64,000 nt of DNA from DATEBA01 sp035288045 (GTDB lineage: Bacteria; Actinomycetota; UBA4738; HRBIN12): positions 17,650 through 81,649 of the forward strand of contig DATEBA010000012.1 of NCBI GenBank assembly GCA_035288045.1. The letters run 5' to 3'. Every line of letters starts with the position of its first letter. Positions within the stretch are counted from its first letter, which is position 1. The translations under genes were made by a program, and so were the position numbers. The notes under the pieces were generated by a model. The model ran no database searches, was not told the DNA's origin, and was given only the letters and a program-made list of their open reading frames with translations. Shown piece by piece: positions 1-9,663 of this stretch.

Positions 1-1
1 G

Positions 2-1287
2 CCCAGCGTGGTCATCATCTACACGGACGACCAGCGTGCCGACACCCTCTGGGCGATGCCGAACGTCCAGACGCTGCTCGCGGACCGCGGCGTCACCTTC
101 ACCAACGCGTTCGTCGTGAACCCGGTGTGTTGCCCTAGCCGCTCGAGCCTGCTGACCGGCAAGTATTCCCACTCGACCGGCGTGTGGCGCAACGTCATGC
201 CCTACGGTGGATTCCCGGCACTGGACGACTCCTCGACGTTGGCGACGTGGCTTCGGGGGGCGGGGTACTCGACAGGCTTGTTAGGCAAGTACCTGAACGG
301 CTATTGGGACGCGCCCACGTACGTGCCGCCGGGGTGGGACAGGTGGCGCGTTCCCGCGTTCTGGATACTACGACTACCAGCTGAACGTCGACGGGACCCT
401 CGTGTCACACTGGGCGAGGCCCGCCGACTACTCAGCGGACGTGCTCGCCGGGTACGCCAAGTCGTTCCATCGACTCCACGACCGGCCCGCTGTTCATGTA
501 CTTCACGCCCTACGCGCCGCACGAGCCCGCGATCCCCGCGCCGCGTCACGAGACGGCCTTCTCTGACCTGGCCGCCTGGCGGCCGGCCAGCTACAACGAG
601 GCCGACGTCTCCGACAAGCCTGCGTGGGGTCGGACGGGCCGGCTCTGGGGGGAGACGAAGCAGGCGAAGGTCGACGCGTTCCGCCTGAGCCAGCTCCGTT
701 CGCTGCCGGCCGTCGACGAGGCGGTGGCCCGGATCGTGGCTGCTCTCGAACGGACCGGCCGGCTGTCGAACACGATGATCGCCTACATGGGAGACAATGG
801 TTTCGCGTGGGGCGAGCACCGCCTGAGAGGGGAGTTGATGGCGTACGAGGAAAGTATCCGCGTGCCCTTCGTGCTCAGGTACGACCCCCTCGTGAGCCTG
901 GGCCGTGCGGACGAGCACTTCGTCCTCAACATCGACGTCGCACCGACGGCCGCCGAGATCGCCGGTGTGACGACGCCGGCCGTGGACGGCCAGAGCCCCG
1001 TGCCGCTGTTGACGAACGCGCGGACCGCATGGCGGACCGACTTCCTGGTCGAACGGTTGAAGAAGCCGGGGTCTCGGGTACCGAGCTATTGCGCGGTACG
1101 CGGGAAGCACGCGATGCTGATCGAATACGAGACCGGCGAACTGGAGCTGTACGACCTCACGCAGGATCCCTTCGAACTCACCAACCTCGCGTCGGAGCCA
1201 AAGCACGCCCCGATGCTCGGGCGGTTGACGGACCGCCTTCGGGATCTGTGTAGCTCGCCGCCACCGGGCACGCCGCTGCCGCTCTGA
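2..1287 (+). pseudogene. Secreted sulfatase, frameshifted, 5' end outside window
   Basis: This is a sulfatase of the alkaline-phosphatase superfamily whose sequence follows the intact sulfatase just downstream along its whole length. The formylglycine motif CCPSR, followed by SSLLTG, is present near position 140. Two indels break the frame. At 347-350 four bases stand where the paralogue has six, after GWDRW; at 468 there is one extra C, before FIDS. Reading through the three frames in turn restores a continuous sulfatase ending at 1287. The start lies before the window. It is either a real pseudogene or a sequence error. The two independent indels, with none in neighbouring housekeeping genes, favour decay. 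Substrate unknown. Confidence 0.8.
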
Positions 1288-1421
1288 CCCCGCTCGTTGG
1301 TACCAGGGGCTACCGGCCGCGAGATCCCGCCGAGGGGCCCCAGGCGTCCCCCCGGGATCCATACCGAGAAGTGTCCGGCCTCGGCCTTTAGTCCGTGGCG
1401 TCCCCTGCCGACAACGCTCTC

Positions 1422-2819
1422 ATGCGAGCGGTGGCGATCCGGCGAGTCGTGGTCCGGGTCCTGGTCCTCGGAACGGTTCTCCTCGGCCTCGTCCCGGCGC
1501 GCTCGGCGCAGGCCGCGCCGCCGGCCGATCCTCCGAGCGTCGTTGTCATCTACTCGGACGATCAGCGGTTCGACACCCTGTGGGCGATGCCGACCGTGCA
1601 GGACAAGCTCGCCGCAAGAGGGATCACGTTCTCGAACGCCTTCGTCCCGAACCCGTTGTGCTGCCCGAGCCGCGCGAGCCTACTCACCGGCAGGTACTCG
1701 CACAGCAACGGGGTCTGGAACAACGTTCCGCCCTACGGGGGATTCGATGCTTTCGACGACTCCGAGACGCTCGCCACCTGGCTGCAGGGCGCGGGCTACA
1801 CCACTGGACTCTTCGGGAAGTACCTGAACCGCTACTGGTCCCACGCGGATTACGTTCCGCCGGGGTGGGACCGCTGGGTGGCGTTCCCGCTGTCCGGCTA
1901 CTTCGACTATCGTCTGAGCTTCGACGGAAACGTCGTCTCGTACCGGAGCGATCCGTCCGATTACTCCACCGACGTGCTCGCCTCGGAGGTCGTGTCGTTC
2001 ATCGAGAGCACGAACGGCCCGCTCTTCGCCTACTACGCGCCGTACGCGCCCCACGCGCCGTCGACCCCGGCGCCGCGGCACGAGGGTGCCTTCAAAGGAG
2101 TCGGGAAATGGAGGCCGGAGAGCTACGACGAGGCCGACGTTCTCGACAAGCCGAACTGGGTCCGTGCGCTCAAGCCCTGGGACCACGACAAGAGCTCAAC
2201 CGTGGACTCACATCGCCGTGACCAGCTGGCGACGCTTCTAGCTCTCGACGAGGCAGTGGGGCATATCGTGGACGCGCTGAGGCGCACCGGGCGGCTGTCG
2301 AACACGATGGTCGTGTTCATGGGTGACAACGGCTACTCGCTCGGGGAGCACCGCTGGAAGGGGAAGCACGCTCCGTACGAGGAGTCGATCCGGGTCCCGG
2401 CGGTCGTGCGCTACGACCCACTGATCGCGTCCGCCCGGACCGACGATCAACTGGTGCTCAACATCGACGTGGCTCCAACCGCGCTCGAGCTCGCAGGCGT
2501 GGACGTTCCGGACCTCGACGGGAGGAGCCTCGTCCCGTTGTTCTCCGACCCGAGAGAGTCCTGGCGCTCCGACTTCTTGCTCGAGCGCCTGGCCAAGCCG
2601 ACGAACCGTGTTCCGAGCTTCTGCGGGGTGCGAGGGGAGGAGCTCAAGTTCGTCGTCTACGAGACCGGCGAGCAGGAGCTTTACGATCTGGTCGCGGACC
2701 CGGGGGAGCTCCGTAACGTCGTCGACGAGTCCGCGTACGCGGACACGGCGGCGGCCATGCAAACGCGGACGTCCGAACTCTGCACGTCGCCCCCACCGGG
2801 GATGACCCTCCCGTTCTGA
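1422..2819 (+). CDS. Secreted sulfatase
   Basis: A 465-residue arylsulfatase-type hydrolase of sulfate esters. Residues 1-31 form a signal peptide (RR near the N-terminus, a hydrophobic run, then an A-Q-A cut site), so it acts outside the membrane. The metal-binding DDQR segment follows, and the motif Cys80-Cys-Pro-Ser-Arg84 supplies the cysteine that a formylglycine-generating enzyme would oxidise. The later GDNGYSLGEH and KGKHAPYEESIRVP segments are typical of the family. ATG 1422 was chosen over GTG 1395 because it gives a clean signal peptide. It is a tandem duplicate of the broken gene upstream. The sulfated substrate cannot be told; no sulfatase-maturing enzyme is visible nearby. Confidence 0.88.
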   Translation: MRAVAIRRVVVRVLVLGTVLLGLVPARSAQAAPPADPPSVVVIYSDDQRFDTLWAMPTVQDKLAARGITFSNAFVPNPLCCPSRASLLTGRYSHSNGVWNNVPPYGGFDAFDDSETLATWLQGAGYTTGLFGKYLNRYWSHADYVPPGWDRWVAFPLSGYFDYRLSFDGNVVSYRSDPSDYSTDVLASEVVSFIESTNGPLFAYYAPYAPHAPSTPAPRHEGAFKGVGKWRPESYDEADVLDKPNWVRALKPWDHDKSSTVDSHRRDQLATLLALDEAVGHIVDALRRTGRLSNTMVVFMGDNGYSLGEHRWKGKHAPYEESIRVPAVVRYDPLIASARTDDQLVLNIDVAPTALELAGVDVPDLDGRSLVPLFSDPRESWRSDFLLERLAKPTNRVPSFCGVRGEELKFVVYETGEQELYDLVADPGELRNVVDESAYADTAAAMQTRTSELCTSPPPGMTLPF

Positions 2820-2857
2820 CCCTCTGAGCGGCTCCTGACTCCGGTACCCTGCCCGCC

Positions 2858-3796
2858 ATGGACGTGGTGCGAGGCATCGAAGCGCTGCCGCTCGCGGCGG
2901 GCCAGGCGGTCGTCACGATCGGGTTCTTCGACGGGGTCCATCTCGGGCACCGTGCGGTCCTCGTCCGGACGGTCGACGCAGCCCGCGAGCGTGGCGTCCG
3001 CGCCGTCGCGGTCACCTTCGACCGTCACCCGAGGGAGATCCTCACGCCCGACAACGTGCCGCGCCTCATCACGACCGTAGAGCGCAGGGCGTCGCTCATA
3101 GAGGCAGTGGGCATCGATACGCTGATCGTGCTGGAGTTCACCGAGGAACTGTCCCGCTGGCCCGCTGAGGAGTTCATGCGCCGCGTCCTCGCGGAGGGCC
3201 TAGCCGCCGTCCACGTCGTGGTCGGGGCCAACTTCACGTTCGGTCACCGCGCCCTCGGAACGGTCGAGACTCTGTCGAAGGAAGGCCCGACCCACGGGTT
3301 CACGGCCGAGGGCGTTGGTCTCCTCGACGTCGACGGGCGACGGATCTCGTCCTCCTCGGTGCGAGATGCGCTGGCGGAGGGAGACCTCGCCTGGCCGCAG
3401 ACGGCGCTCGGCCGGCGGTTCGTGCTCGACGGCGAGGTCGTGCCCGGCCACGGCCGCGGAAAGGAACTCGGCTTCCCTACGGCGAACCTCCGCACCTGGC
3501 CGCGCCTCCTTCTTCCGGGGGGAGGCATCTACGCCGGACGCGTCGAGCTGCACGGGAGCCCCTACGTGGCCGCCATCAGCGTCGGCACCAACCCGACGTT
3601 CGGGGTCGAGCCCCTTCACGTCGAGGCCTACCTGCTCGAGTACGACGGGCATGACCTGCGGGGCCAGCCGCTGTCGGTGGAGTTCTGGGCCAGGCTCCGC
3701 GACGAGGAGCGCTTCGTGTCCCCCGAGGCGCTCGTGCGGGCGATCTCGGACGACGTCGAGCGGACGCGGGAGATCGTGTCGGGGCCGGATCGGTGA
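2858..3796 (+). CDS. ribF: Bifunctional riboflavin kinase / FAD synthetase
   Basis: A 312-residue enzyme that phosphorylates riboflavin to FMN and adenylylates FMN to FAD in the cytoplasm. The N-terminal nucleotidyltransferase carries GFFDGVHLGH (about residues 28-37), and the C-terminal flavokinase carries GKELGFPTANL (about 205-215). Length is normal for the family. A TACCCT hexamer at 2845-2850, seven bases before the ATG, suggests leaderless transcription. The next gene starts inside the stop codon (GTGA), so at least the CapA-like gene is co-transcribed. ribF next to rpsO and pnp is the usual actinobacterial order. Confidence 0.95.
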   Translation: MDVVRGIEALPLAAGQAVVTIGFFDGVHLGHRAVLVRTVDAARERGVRAVAVTFDRHPREILTPDNVPRLITTVERRASLIEAVGIDTLIVLEFTEELSRWPAEEFMRRVLAEGLAAVHVVVGANFTFGHRALGTVETLSKEGPTHGFTAEGVGLLDVDGRRISSSSVRDALAEGDLAWPQTALGRRFVLDGEVVPGHGRGKELGFPTANLRTWPRLLLPGGGIYAGRVELHGSPYVAAISVGTNPTFGVEPLHVEAYLLEYDGHDLRGQPLSVEFWARLRDEERFVSPEALVRAISDDVERTREIVSGPDR

Positions 3797-4869
3797 CGGG
3801 ACGCCACGCCCGCAGGAGCAAGGTCCCCTTAGGGATCGTGGTGGCGGTCCTCCTCCTGTCGGTCGCCGTGGGAATCATGTCGCGGAGCCCGGCGACCGGG
3901 CCCGCCGACGCTGTTGCGCCCCGAGCGGGGACCGCGTCGGCCGCTCCGGGGAGCGAAGCGCTCACTCCAGTTCGTCCCGAGGGCGCGCAGGAAGCGGCTC
4001 CTCCCGAGGAGTCCGGCGGACGCCTCGTGATCCACGGCGCAGGTGACGTGAACGTCGACCCGACCTACATCCCCAACTTCCGGGCTCACGGGTACGGGTA
4101 CGCCTGGTCCGGCCTCGGCGGGCTCTTCAGGCGCGACGACCTAACGGTGATCAACCTCGAGTGCGCCGTGTCCGACCTGGGAGGCGCCGTGCCCAAGGAG
4201 TTCAACTTCCGCGGGGATCCCGCTGCCCTGCCGTCGATGCGCGAGGCCGGCGTCGAGGTGGCGAACCTAGGGAACAACCACGCTTACGACTACGGTCCCG
4301 ATGCGCTGGTCGACACGATCCGGAACCTGCGCCGCAACGACATCGCTCCGGTGGGGGCCGGCGCCGACGAGGACGAGGCTCTGTCGCCGGCTCTGCTCGA
4401 GGTGAACGGGTGGACGGTTGCGGTCGTGGGCTTCGACCAGGTCGTGGACCCATACCCCGACGCGATCGCGACGGAGGCGAAGCCAGGGACGGCAGCCGGG
4501 CACGACGCCGGCCTGATGGTGCGGGCCATCCGCGCTGCCGACCGCGGAGCCGACATCGTGATCGTCACGATCCACTGGGGTGTCGAGCTGGACACGCAGC
4601 CGCGGGCAGAGCAGGTCGCCCTCGGCCATAGATTCGTCGACGCCGGGGCCGACGTCATATTCGGGCACCACTCCCACCGGCTCCAGCCGATGAGCACCTA
4701 CAGGCGCCGCCCGATCTTCTGGGGACTCGGCAACTTCGTGTGGCCCTCGCTGTCGGTCGCCGGCTCCACGACCGCCGTCGCCGAGGTGGTGGTCTCGAAG
4801 CACGGCGTCTACCGCGGCGAGCTACTGCCCGCCTACATCCAGTCGAGCGGGCACCCCGTCCTTCGCTGA
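3793..4869 (+). CDS. CapA-family (poly-gamma-glutamate synthesis type) protein
   Basis: A 358-residue protein of the PGA_cap metallophosphatase-like family, starting at a GTG that overlaps the ribF stop. An N-terminal membrane anchor at about residues 15-33 is followed by a low-complexity linker, then the catalytic-type domain with GAGDVNVD, NLECAVSD, NNHAYDYG and the metal-ligand segments IHWGVEL and GHHSHRLQP. The anchored domain should face outward. CapA proteins are linked to capsule polyglutamate synthesis, but no capB or capC is visible here, so the substrate is unknown. The stop overlaps the next start (TGATG), indicating translational coupling. Confidence 0.85.
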   Translation: MTGRHARRSKVPLGIVVAVLLLSVAVGIMSRSPATGPADAVAPRAGTASAAPGSEALTPVRPEGAQEAAPPEESGGRLVIHGAGDVNVDPTYIPNFRAHGYGYAWSGLGGLFRRDDLTVINLECAVSDLGGAVPKEFNFRGDPAALPSMREAGVEVANLGNNHAYDYGPDALVDTIRNLRRNDIAPVGAGADEDEALSPALLEVNGWTVAVVGFDQVVDPYPDAIATEAKPGTAAGHDAGLMVRAIRAADRGADIVIVTIHWGVELDTQPRAEQVALGHRFVDAGADVIFGHHSHRLQPMSTYRRRPIFWGLGNFVWPSLSVAGSTTAVAEVVVSKHGVYRGELLPAYIQSSGHPVLR

Positions 4870-5597
4870 TGCCGAACCTGTCCGCCGGCCCGCTCGCGCT
4901 GGTGCTGCTCTCCGTCGCCATCGGGGGGACGATCCAGGGCGCGATCGGGTTCGGCTTTGCGCTGATTTGCGTCCCGGTGCTTGCGCTGGTGCTGCCCGAG
5001 GCCGTCCCGTTCACGGTGCTCTTCCTGGCATTGCCCTTGACGGTGTGGATGGCGCTGCGGGAGCGCGCCCACATCGACGTTCGGGGGTTCCTCTCGATCC
5101 TGGCCGGTAGGGTGCTCGGGACCGCGGCGGGCGTCTGGATCCTGGTCGCGGTTTCCTCGGGGGCCGTGTCGGTGCTGCTCGGGTCCCTGATCGTGGTCGC
5201 CGTGCTCGTGAGCGCCCTGGGGCTCGACGTCGAACCGACCCGCGGGATGACCTTCGGGGCGGGGATCGTGTCCGGGGTCATGGGAACCGCCTCGGCGATC
5301 GGCGGACCCGCGCTCGTCGTGGTCTACCAGCGCCGGCCGGGACCGGAGCTCCGTTCGACGCTCGCGCTCTCGTTCACGGTCGGGCTTCTCATGTCGATCG
5401 GCGCGCTTCTCGCGGCGGGGGAGATCCGCGCATGGCACGCCGTGCTGGCCCTCGAGCTGCTGCCCGCACTCGGTCTCGGCCTGTGGCTTTCTCGATCGAT
5501 CGCCCGGTTCCTCGACGCCCGCTGGCTCCGGCCGGCAGTGCTCGCGTTCGCCCTCCTCGCGGGCGTCGTCATCGCGGTCCGCGGGGTCCTCGGGTGA
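4869..5597 (+). CDS. TauE/SafE-family membrane transporter
   Basis: A 242-residue polytopic membrane protein with about eight hydrophobic segments and the family's N-terminal GTIQGAIGFGFALI and mid-protein GVMGTASAIGGPALVV repeats. TauE/SafE proteins are thought to export organosulfur or sulfite anions. ATG 4869 overlaps the stop of the CapA-like gene and begins directly before the first membrane helix, so longer upstream readings were rejected. Substrate is unknown; the two sulfatases at the left edge make a sulfur anion conceivable but this is only proximity. Confidence 0.85.
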   Translation: MPNLSAGPLALVLLSVAIGGTIQGAIGFGFALICVPVLALVLPEAVPFTVLFLALPLTVWMALRERAHIDVRGFLSILAGRVLGTAAGVWILVAVSSGAVSVLLGSLIVVAVLVSALGLDVEPTRGMTFGAGIVSGVMGTASAIGGPALVVVYQRRPGPELRSTLALSFTVGLLMSIGALLAAGEIRAWHAVLALELLPALGLGLWLSRSIARFLDARWLRPAVLAFALLAGVVIAVRGVLG

Positions 5598-5631
5598 GCC
5601 CGAGGGCCTGTGGTAGCCTCATCCGGAACCC

Positions 5632-5901
5632 ATGGCGCTTCCCACCGAACGCAAATCCCAGATCGTCGCCGAATACAGGCGCTCCGAAACCGACACCGGT
5701 TCGACCGAGGTCCAGGTCGCGGTGCTCACCAAGCGGATCGAGGAGCTCACCGAGCACCTCAAGGCCCACAAGAAGGACCACGCTTCCCGGCGGGGCCTGC
5801 TCCAGCTGGTCGGCCGGCGCCGGCGTCTGCTCGAGTACCTGAAGCGCGAGGACATCGCCCGCTACCGTGAGCTGATCTCCCGACTGGGGCTCCGGCGATA
5901 G
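5632..5901 (+). CDS. rpsO: 30S ribosomal protein S15
   Basis: An 89-residue ribosomal protein that binds the central domain of 16S rRNA. The standard S15 features are present: STEVQVAVLTKRIEELTEHLKAH and the DHASRRGLLQLVGRRRRLLEYL region. Length is exactly that of the family. It lies upstream of pnp, the arrangement found widely in bacteria, where S15 and PNPase are often co-transcribed. The 173-bp gap to pnp is rich in GC-paired segments and could hold the RNase-processed leader known for pnp in other bacteria; no defined structure was resolved. Confidence 0.97.
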   Translation: MALPTERKSQIVAEYRRSETDTGSTEVQVAVLTKRIEELTEHLKAHKKDHASRRGLLQLVGRRRRLLEYLKREDIARYRELISRLGLRR

Positions 5902-6074
5902 GAGGGATGCGAACGACCGACTAGTCCGACAGGGCGAGGGGCTGCCCGGGTCGGTTATCAGTTGCGAGCTCCCGAGCCGCGCTCGGGCGCCCACCACTGA
6001 GAACCGGCCGACTCCTCGCCCCGAGCACCCGGAGCGCGCGCCCGGCGCGCCCCCACGGCAAGGAGGAACGGCAG

Positions 6075-8345
6075 ATGGCCACCAAGCTCACGAAGACCTT
6101 CGGGTCGCAAGACATCACGTTCGAATCCGGCAAGCTCGCCATGCAGGCGGGCGGGTCCGTGGTCTGCACGCTCGGCGAGACTCAGGTGCTCGCCACCACG
6201 ACGTCCGCTGCCCCCCGGGAGGGCATCGACTTCTTTCCGCTCACGGTCGACGTCGAGGAGCGGATGTACGCGGCAGGAAAGATCCCCGGCGGATTCTTCC
6301 GTCGCGAGGGACGGCCGTCCGAGACGGCGATCCTGACCGCCCGACTCATCGACCGTCCGCTCCGGCCGACGTTCAGGGACGGCTACAACGACGACGTCCA
6401 GGTGGTGATCACCGTCCTCTCGGTCGACATGGGCAACCCCTACGACATCCCTGGGATCAACGCCGCAAGCCTGTCCACGATGATCGCAGGGCTGCCGTTC
6501 GACGGTCCCGTCGGCGCGGTTCGCATGGGACTGATCGGCGGCGAGTGGCGCATCAACCCGACCTTCCAGGAGACCGAGGAGGCGACGTTCGACGTCGTGG
6601 TTGCCGGCCGCCGCAGCGACAAGGAAACGATCGACATCCTGATGATCGAGGGCGAGGCGCCCGACGATGCCTGGGCGCTTCTGCAGGCCGGCGAGCCCAG
6701 CATCCTCCCGACCGAGGAGGTCGTCGCGGAGGGCCTCGAGGCCGCAAAGAGCGCGATAGACAAGATGGTCGACTTCCAGCTCGATTTCCTGGCCGCGCTC
6801 GACGTGCAGCCGAAGCCCTTCGAGCCGAAGTTCGCCTTCTCCGACGAGACCTTGGGTGCCGTCGAGGCGTTCGCAGGCCCCCGGATCACCGCAGCGCTCG
6901 TGCCGGCCGAGCAGGAGCGCGACGAGGCGCTGTCCGAGATCAAGGACGAGCTGAAGGCCCACCTGCTCCAGACCTGGGGCGAGGAGGGTTTCGCGGAGCG
7001 CGCCGCCGAGGTCTCGCCGGCGTTCAAGAGGCTGCAGAAGAAGGTGATGCGCAAGCGGATCCTCGGCGACGGCGTCCGCCTGGACGGACGGGGCCCGACC
7101 GACATCCGCCAGCTGTCCTGCGAGGTCGGGCTCGTTCCGCGCGCGCACGGCTCGTCGCTGTTCCAAAGGGGCGAGACCCAGGTCCTGAACGTCACCACAC
7201 TCGGCATGCTTCGGATGACCCAGATGATCGATACGCTCGACCCCGATGAGTCGAAGCGCTACATCCACCATTACAACTTCCCGCCGTTCTCAACCGGGGA
7301 GACCGGTCGGATCGGCTCGCCTCGCCGACGGGAGATTGGCCATGGCGCGCTCGCCGAGCGGGCGCTCGTTCCGGTGGTCCCGAGCGAGGAGGAGTTCCCC
7401 TACGCCCTCCGGCTCGTCTCGGACGTGCTGTCCTCGAACGGCTCCACGTCGATGGCGAGCGTGTGCGCTTCGACCCTGTCGCTCATGGATGCCGGCGTGC
7501 CGATCAAGGCTCCGGTGGCCGGGATCGCGATGGGTCTGATCGCCGAGGGTGAGCGCTACGTGACCCTGACCGACATCCTCGGCGCAGAGGACGCGCTCGG
7601 CGACATGGACTTCAAGGTTGCCGGCACGAGGGACTGGGTGACAGCGATCCAGCTCGACATGAAGGTGACGGGCCTCCCGGCCGAGGCGCTCTCGCAAGCG
7701 CTGAAGCAGGCGCGCGAGGCCAGGCTCTTCATCCTCGACACGATGCTCGCGGCGATCGCCGAGCCGCGTGAGGAGGTGAACGCCAAGGCCCCGAGGATCC
7801 TCACCGTCAAGATCCCCGTCGACAAGATCGGCGAGGTGATCGGCCCCAAGGGCAAGAAGATCAACGAGATAGTCGCCCTCACCGGCGCCGACATCGACAT
7901 CCAGGACGACGGGACGGTGTTCATCGGGGCCCGCGAGGGGGCGGGTGCTGAGGAAGCGGCGCGGATCATCGACGAGATCGCCAACCCAAGGCCGGTCCTC
8001 GTCGGCGAGCGCTACCAGGGGACGGTCGTCAAGACGACGACCTTCGGCGCCTTCGTGAACCTGGTACCCGGGCGCGACGGGCTCGTTCACATCTCCAAGC
8101 TGGGCCGCGGCAAGCGGCTCTCACGCGTCGAGGAGGCGGTGAAGGAGGGCGACAGCCTCGAGGTCGAGGTCCAGGAGATCGACGCGATGGGCAAGGTCAG
8201 CCTGAAGCCGGTCGGGCCCGAGTGGGAGGTGCCCGAGGGGACGGTCGTCGAGGAGCAGCCTAGGCGCGAGAGACCATACGCCGACCGTCGGCCGCGCGAC
8301 CGGGACCGGCGGCCCCGCCGCGATCGCGAGCCCCGGCGCGACTGA
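6075..8345 (+). CDS. pnp: Polyribonucleotide nucleotidyltransferase (PNPase)
   Basis: A 756-residue 3'-5' phosphorolytic exoribonuclease. The order is first RNase PH domain, all-helical linker, second RNase PH domain (FSTGETGRIGSPRRREIGHG, then GSTSMASVCASTLSLMDAGVP), KH domain (IGPKGKKINEI, about residue 590) and S1 domain (GAFVNLVPGRDGLVHISK). It ends in an Arg/Asp-rich tail of about 25 residues, as in many actinobacteria. A strong ribosome site (AAGGAGG) precedes ATG 6075. It acts with RNase J and RNase Y, both encoded in this window, in RNA turnover. Confidence 0.97.
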   Translation: MATKLTKTFGSQDITFESGKLAMQAGGSVVCTLGETQVLATTTSAAPREGIDFFPLTVDVEERMYAAGKIPGGFFRREGRPSETAILTARLIDRPLRPTFRDGYNDDVQVVITVLSVDMGNPYDIPGINAASLSTMIAGLPFDGPVGAVRMGLIGGEWRINPTFQETEEATFDVVVAGRRSDKETIDILMIEGEAPDDAWALLQAGEPSILPTEEVVAEGLEAAKSAIDKMVDFQLDFLAALDVQPKPFEPKFAFSDETLGAVEAFAGPRITAALVPAEQERDEALSEIKDELKAHLLQTWGEEGFAERAAEVSPAFKRLQKKVMRKRILGDGVRLDGRGPTDIRQLSCEVGLVPRAHGSSLFQRGETQVLNVTTLGMLRMTQMIDTLDPDESKRYIHHYNFPPFSTGETGRIGSPRRREIGHGALAERALVPVVPSEEEFPYALRLVSDVLSSNGSTSMASVCASTLSLMDAGVPIKAPVAGIAMGLIAEGERYVTLTDILGAEDALGDMDFKVAGTRDWVTAIQLDMKVTGLPAEALSQALKQAREARLFILDTMLAAIAEPREEVNAKAPRILTVKIPVDKIGEVIGPKGKKINEIVALTGADIDIQDDGTVFIGAREGAGAEEAARIIDEIANPRPVLVGERYQGTVVKTTTFGAFVNLVPGRDGLVHISKLGRGKRLSRVEEAVKEGDSLEVEVQEIDAMGKVSLKPVGPEWEVPEGTVVEEQPRRERPYADRRPRDRDRRPRRDREPRRD

Positions 8346-8355
8346 GGGTCGCGCG

Positions 8356-9663
8356 GTGCCGATCCGCCGTACCGAGTTCGGCTCCGGCCTCAGGGTCGTA
8401 ACCGAACGGATGCCAGGCGTGCGCTCGGTGGCACTCGGCTTCTGGGTGCTGGCCGGCTCGCGCGACGAGCAGCCTCGCATCAGCGGCTCGTCGCACTTCC
8501 TAGAGCACCTGCTGTTCAAGGGAACGCGGACCCGGTCGGCGCGCGACATCGCCGAGGCCTTCGACGCCGTTGGCGGCGATGTGAACGCGTTCACCGCCAA
8601 GGAGTACACCTGCTTCTACGCGCGGGTACTCGACCGAGATCTCCCGATGGCCGTCGCTCACCTCTGCGACATGCTTCAGCACTCGGTGATCCGCGCCCGG
8701 GACGTCGACGCGGAGCGCCAAGTCATCCTCGAGGAGATCAACATGCACGATGACGATCCGGGCGACCTCGTGCACGACCTGTTCACCGAGACCCTCTGGC
8801 CGGGCCACCGGCTCGGCCGCCCGATCCTCGGCACTCGCGAGACCGTCGAGGCGGCCTCCCGCGAGCAGATCCGGCGGTTCTACAAGGGCCATTACACACC
8901 CGGGAACCTCGTCATCTCTGCTGCGGGGAGCGTCGATCACGATGGGTTGCTCCAGGCGATCCGGAGCGGCATGGAGACCGGGCGCGTGAAGGCCGACGGC
9001 GACGCCTCCGGGTGGAGGCTCCGCGCGAGCGGGGAGGAGCCTCGGCCGTCCGGCAAGACTTTGGTGCGGCGACGCGCAACCGAGCAGGGGCACATCTGCA
9101 TCGGCACGAACGGGCTCCCCCGCGGCGACCGCGACCGGTTCGCTTTCGGCATCACGAACGCGGCTCTTGGGGGCGGGATGTCCTCCAGACTGTTCCAGGA
9201 GATCCGCGAGAAGCGCGGGCTCGTGTACTCCGTGTACAGCTACCACACGATGTACACGGAGGCCGGGGTGTTCGCCACGTATGTGGGGACGACGCCGGCA
9301 CGCGCCGGGCAGGTGATCGATCTCGTGCGGGCCGAGCTCGAGGACATGGCGTCGGGCGGTCTCGCCGAGGAGGAGTTCGAGCGTGGGAAGGGCCATATGA
9401 TGGGCTCGCTCGTGCTCTCGCTGGAGGATCCCGGAGGACGGATGTCGCGGTTGGGCAAGTCGGAGATCTCCCACGGCGAGATCCTCACCGTCGATCAGAT
9501 CCTGCGGCGGATCTCTCGAGTGTCGCTCGACCAGGCGCAGGCCGCCGCGGCACGCGTGCTCTCTCGCCCCCTCACCCTTGCCGTGCTCGGGCCGTTCGAC
9601 GAGGAGGAGTTCGGCGCGACCGACGCGGAGACGCTTGCGGCGCACCACGTGGGGGTGCCGTGA
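8356..9663 (+). CDS. M16-family zinc peptidase (PepR / processing-peptidase type)
   Basis: A 435-residue metallopeptidase with the inverted zinc motif H47-F-L-E50-H51 and the downstream glutamate region EEINMHDDDPGD. The second half carries the family's R-Y-type element (SSRLFQEIREKRGLVYSVYSY). It starts at GTG 8356, ten bases after pnp, and its stop overlaps the dapB start. pnp-M16 peptidase-dapB is a conserved actinobacterial order. The peptide substrate is not known. Co-transcription with pnp is likely from the spacing. Confidence 0.92.
   Translation: MPIRRTEFGSGLRVVTERMPGVRSVALGFWVLAGSRDEQPRISGSSHFLEHLLFKGTRTRSARDIAEAFDAVGGDVNAFTAKEYTCFYARVLDRDLPMAVAHLCDMLQHSVIRARDVDAERQVILEEINMHDDDPGDLVHDLFTETLWPGHRLGRPILGTRETVEAASREQIRRFYKGHYTPGNLVISAAGSVDHDGLLQAIRSGMETGRVKADGDASGWRLRASGEEPRPSGKTLVRRRATEQGHICIGTNGLPRGDRDRFAFGITNAALGGGMSSRLFQEIREKRGLVYSVYSYHTMYTEAGVFATYVGTTPARAGQVIDLVRAELEDMASGGLAEEEFERGKGHMMGSLVLSLEDPGGRMSRLGKSEISHGEILTVDQILRRISRVSLDQAQAAAARVLSRPLTLAVLGPFDEEEFGATDAETLAAHHVGVP

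Noticed and set aside
5958..7271. Long open frame on the - strand across pnp (437 codons)
   Set aside because: It is the mirror of pnp codon bias in high-GC DNA; pnp is certain and the antisense product has no recognisable motif. The same reasoning removes the other long antisense frames (for example 301-1362, 19305-20210, 39986-41017).
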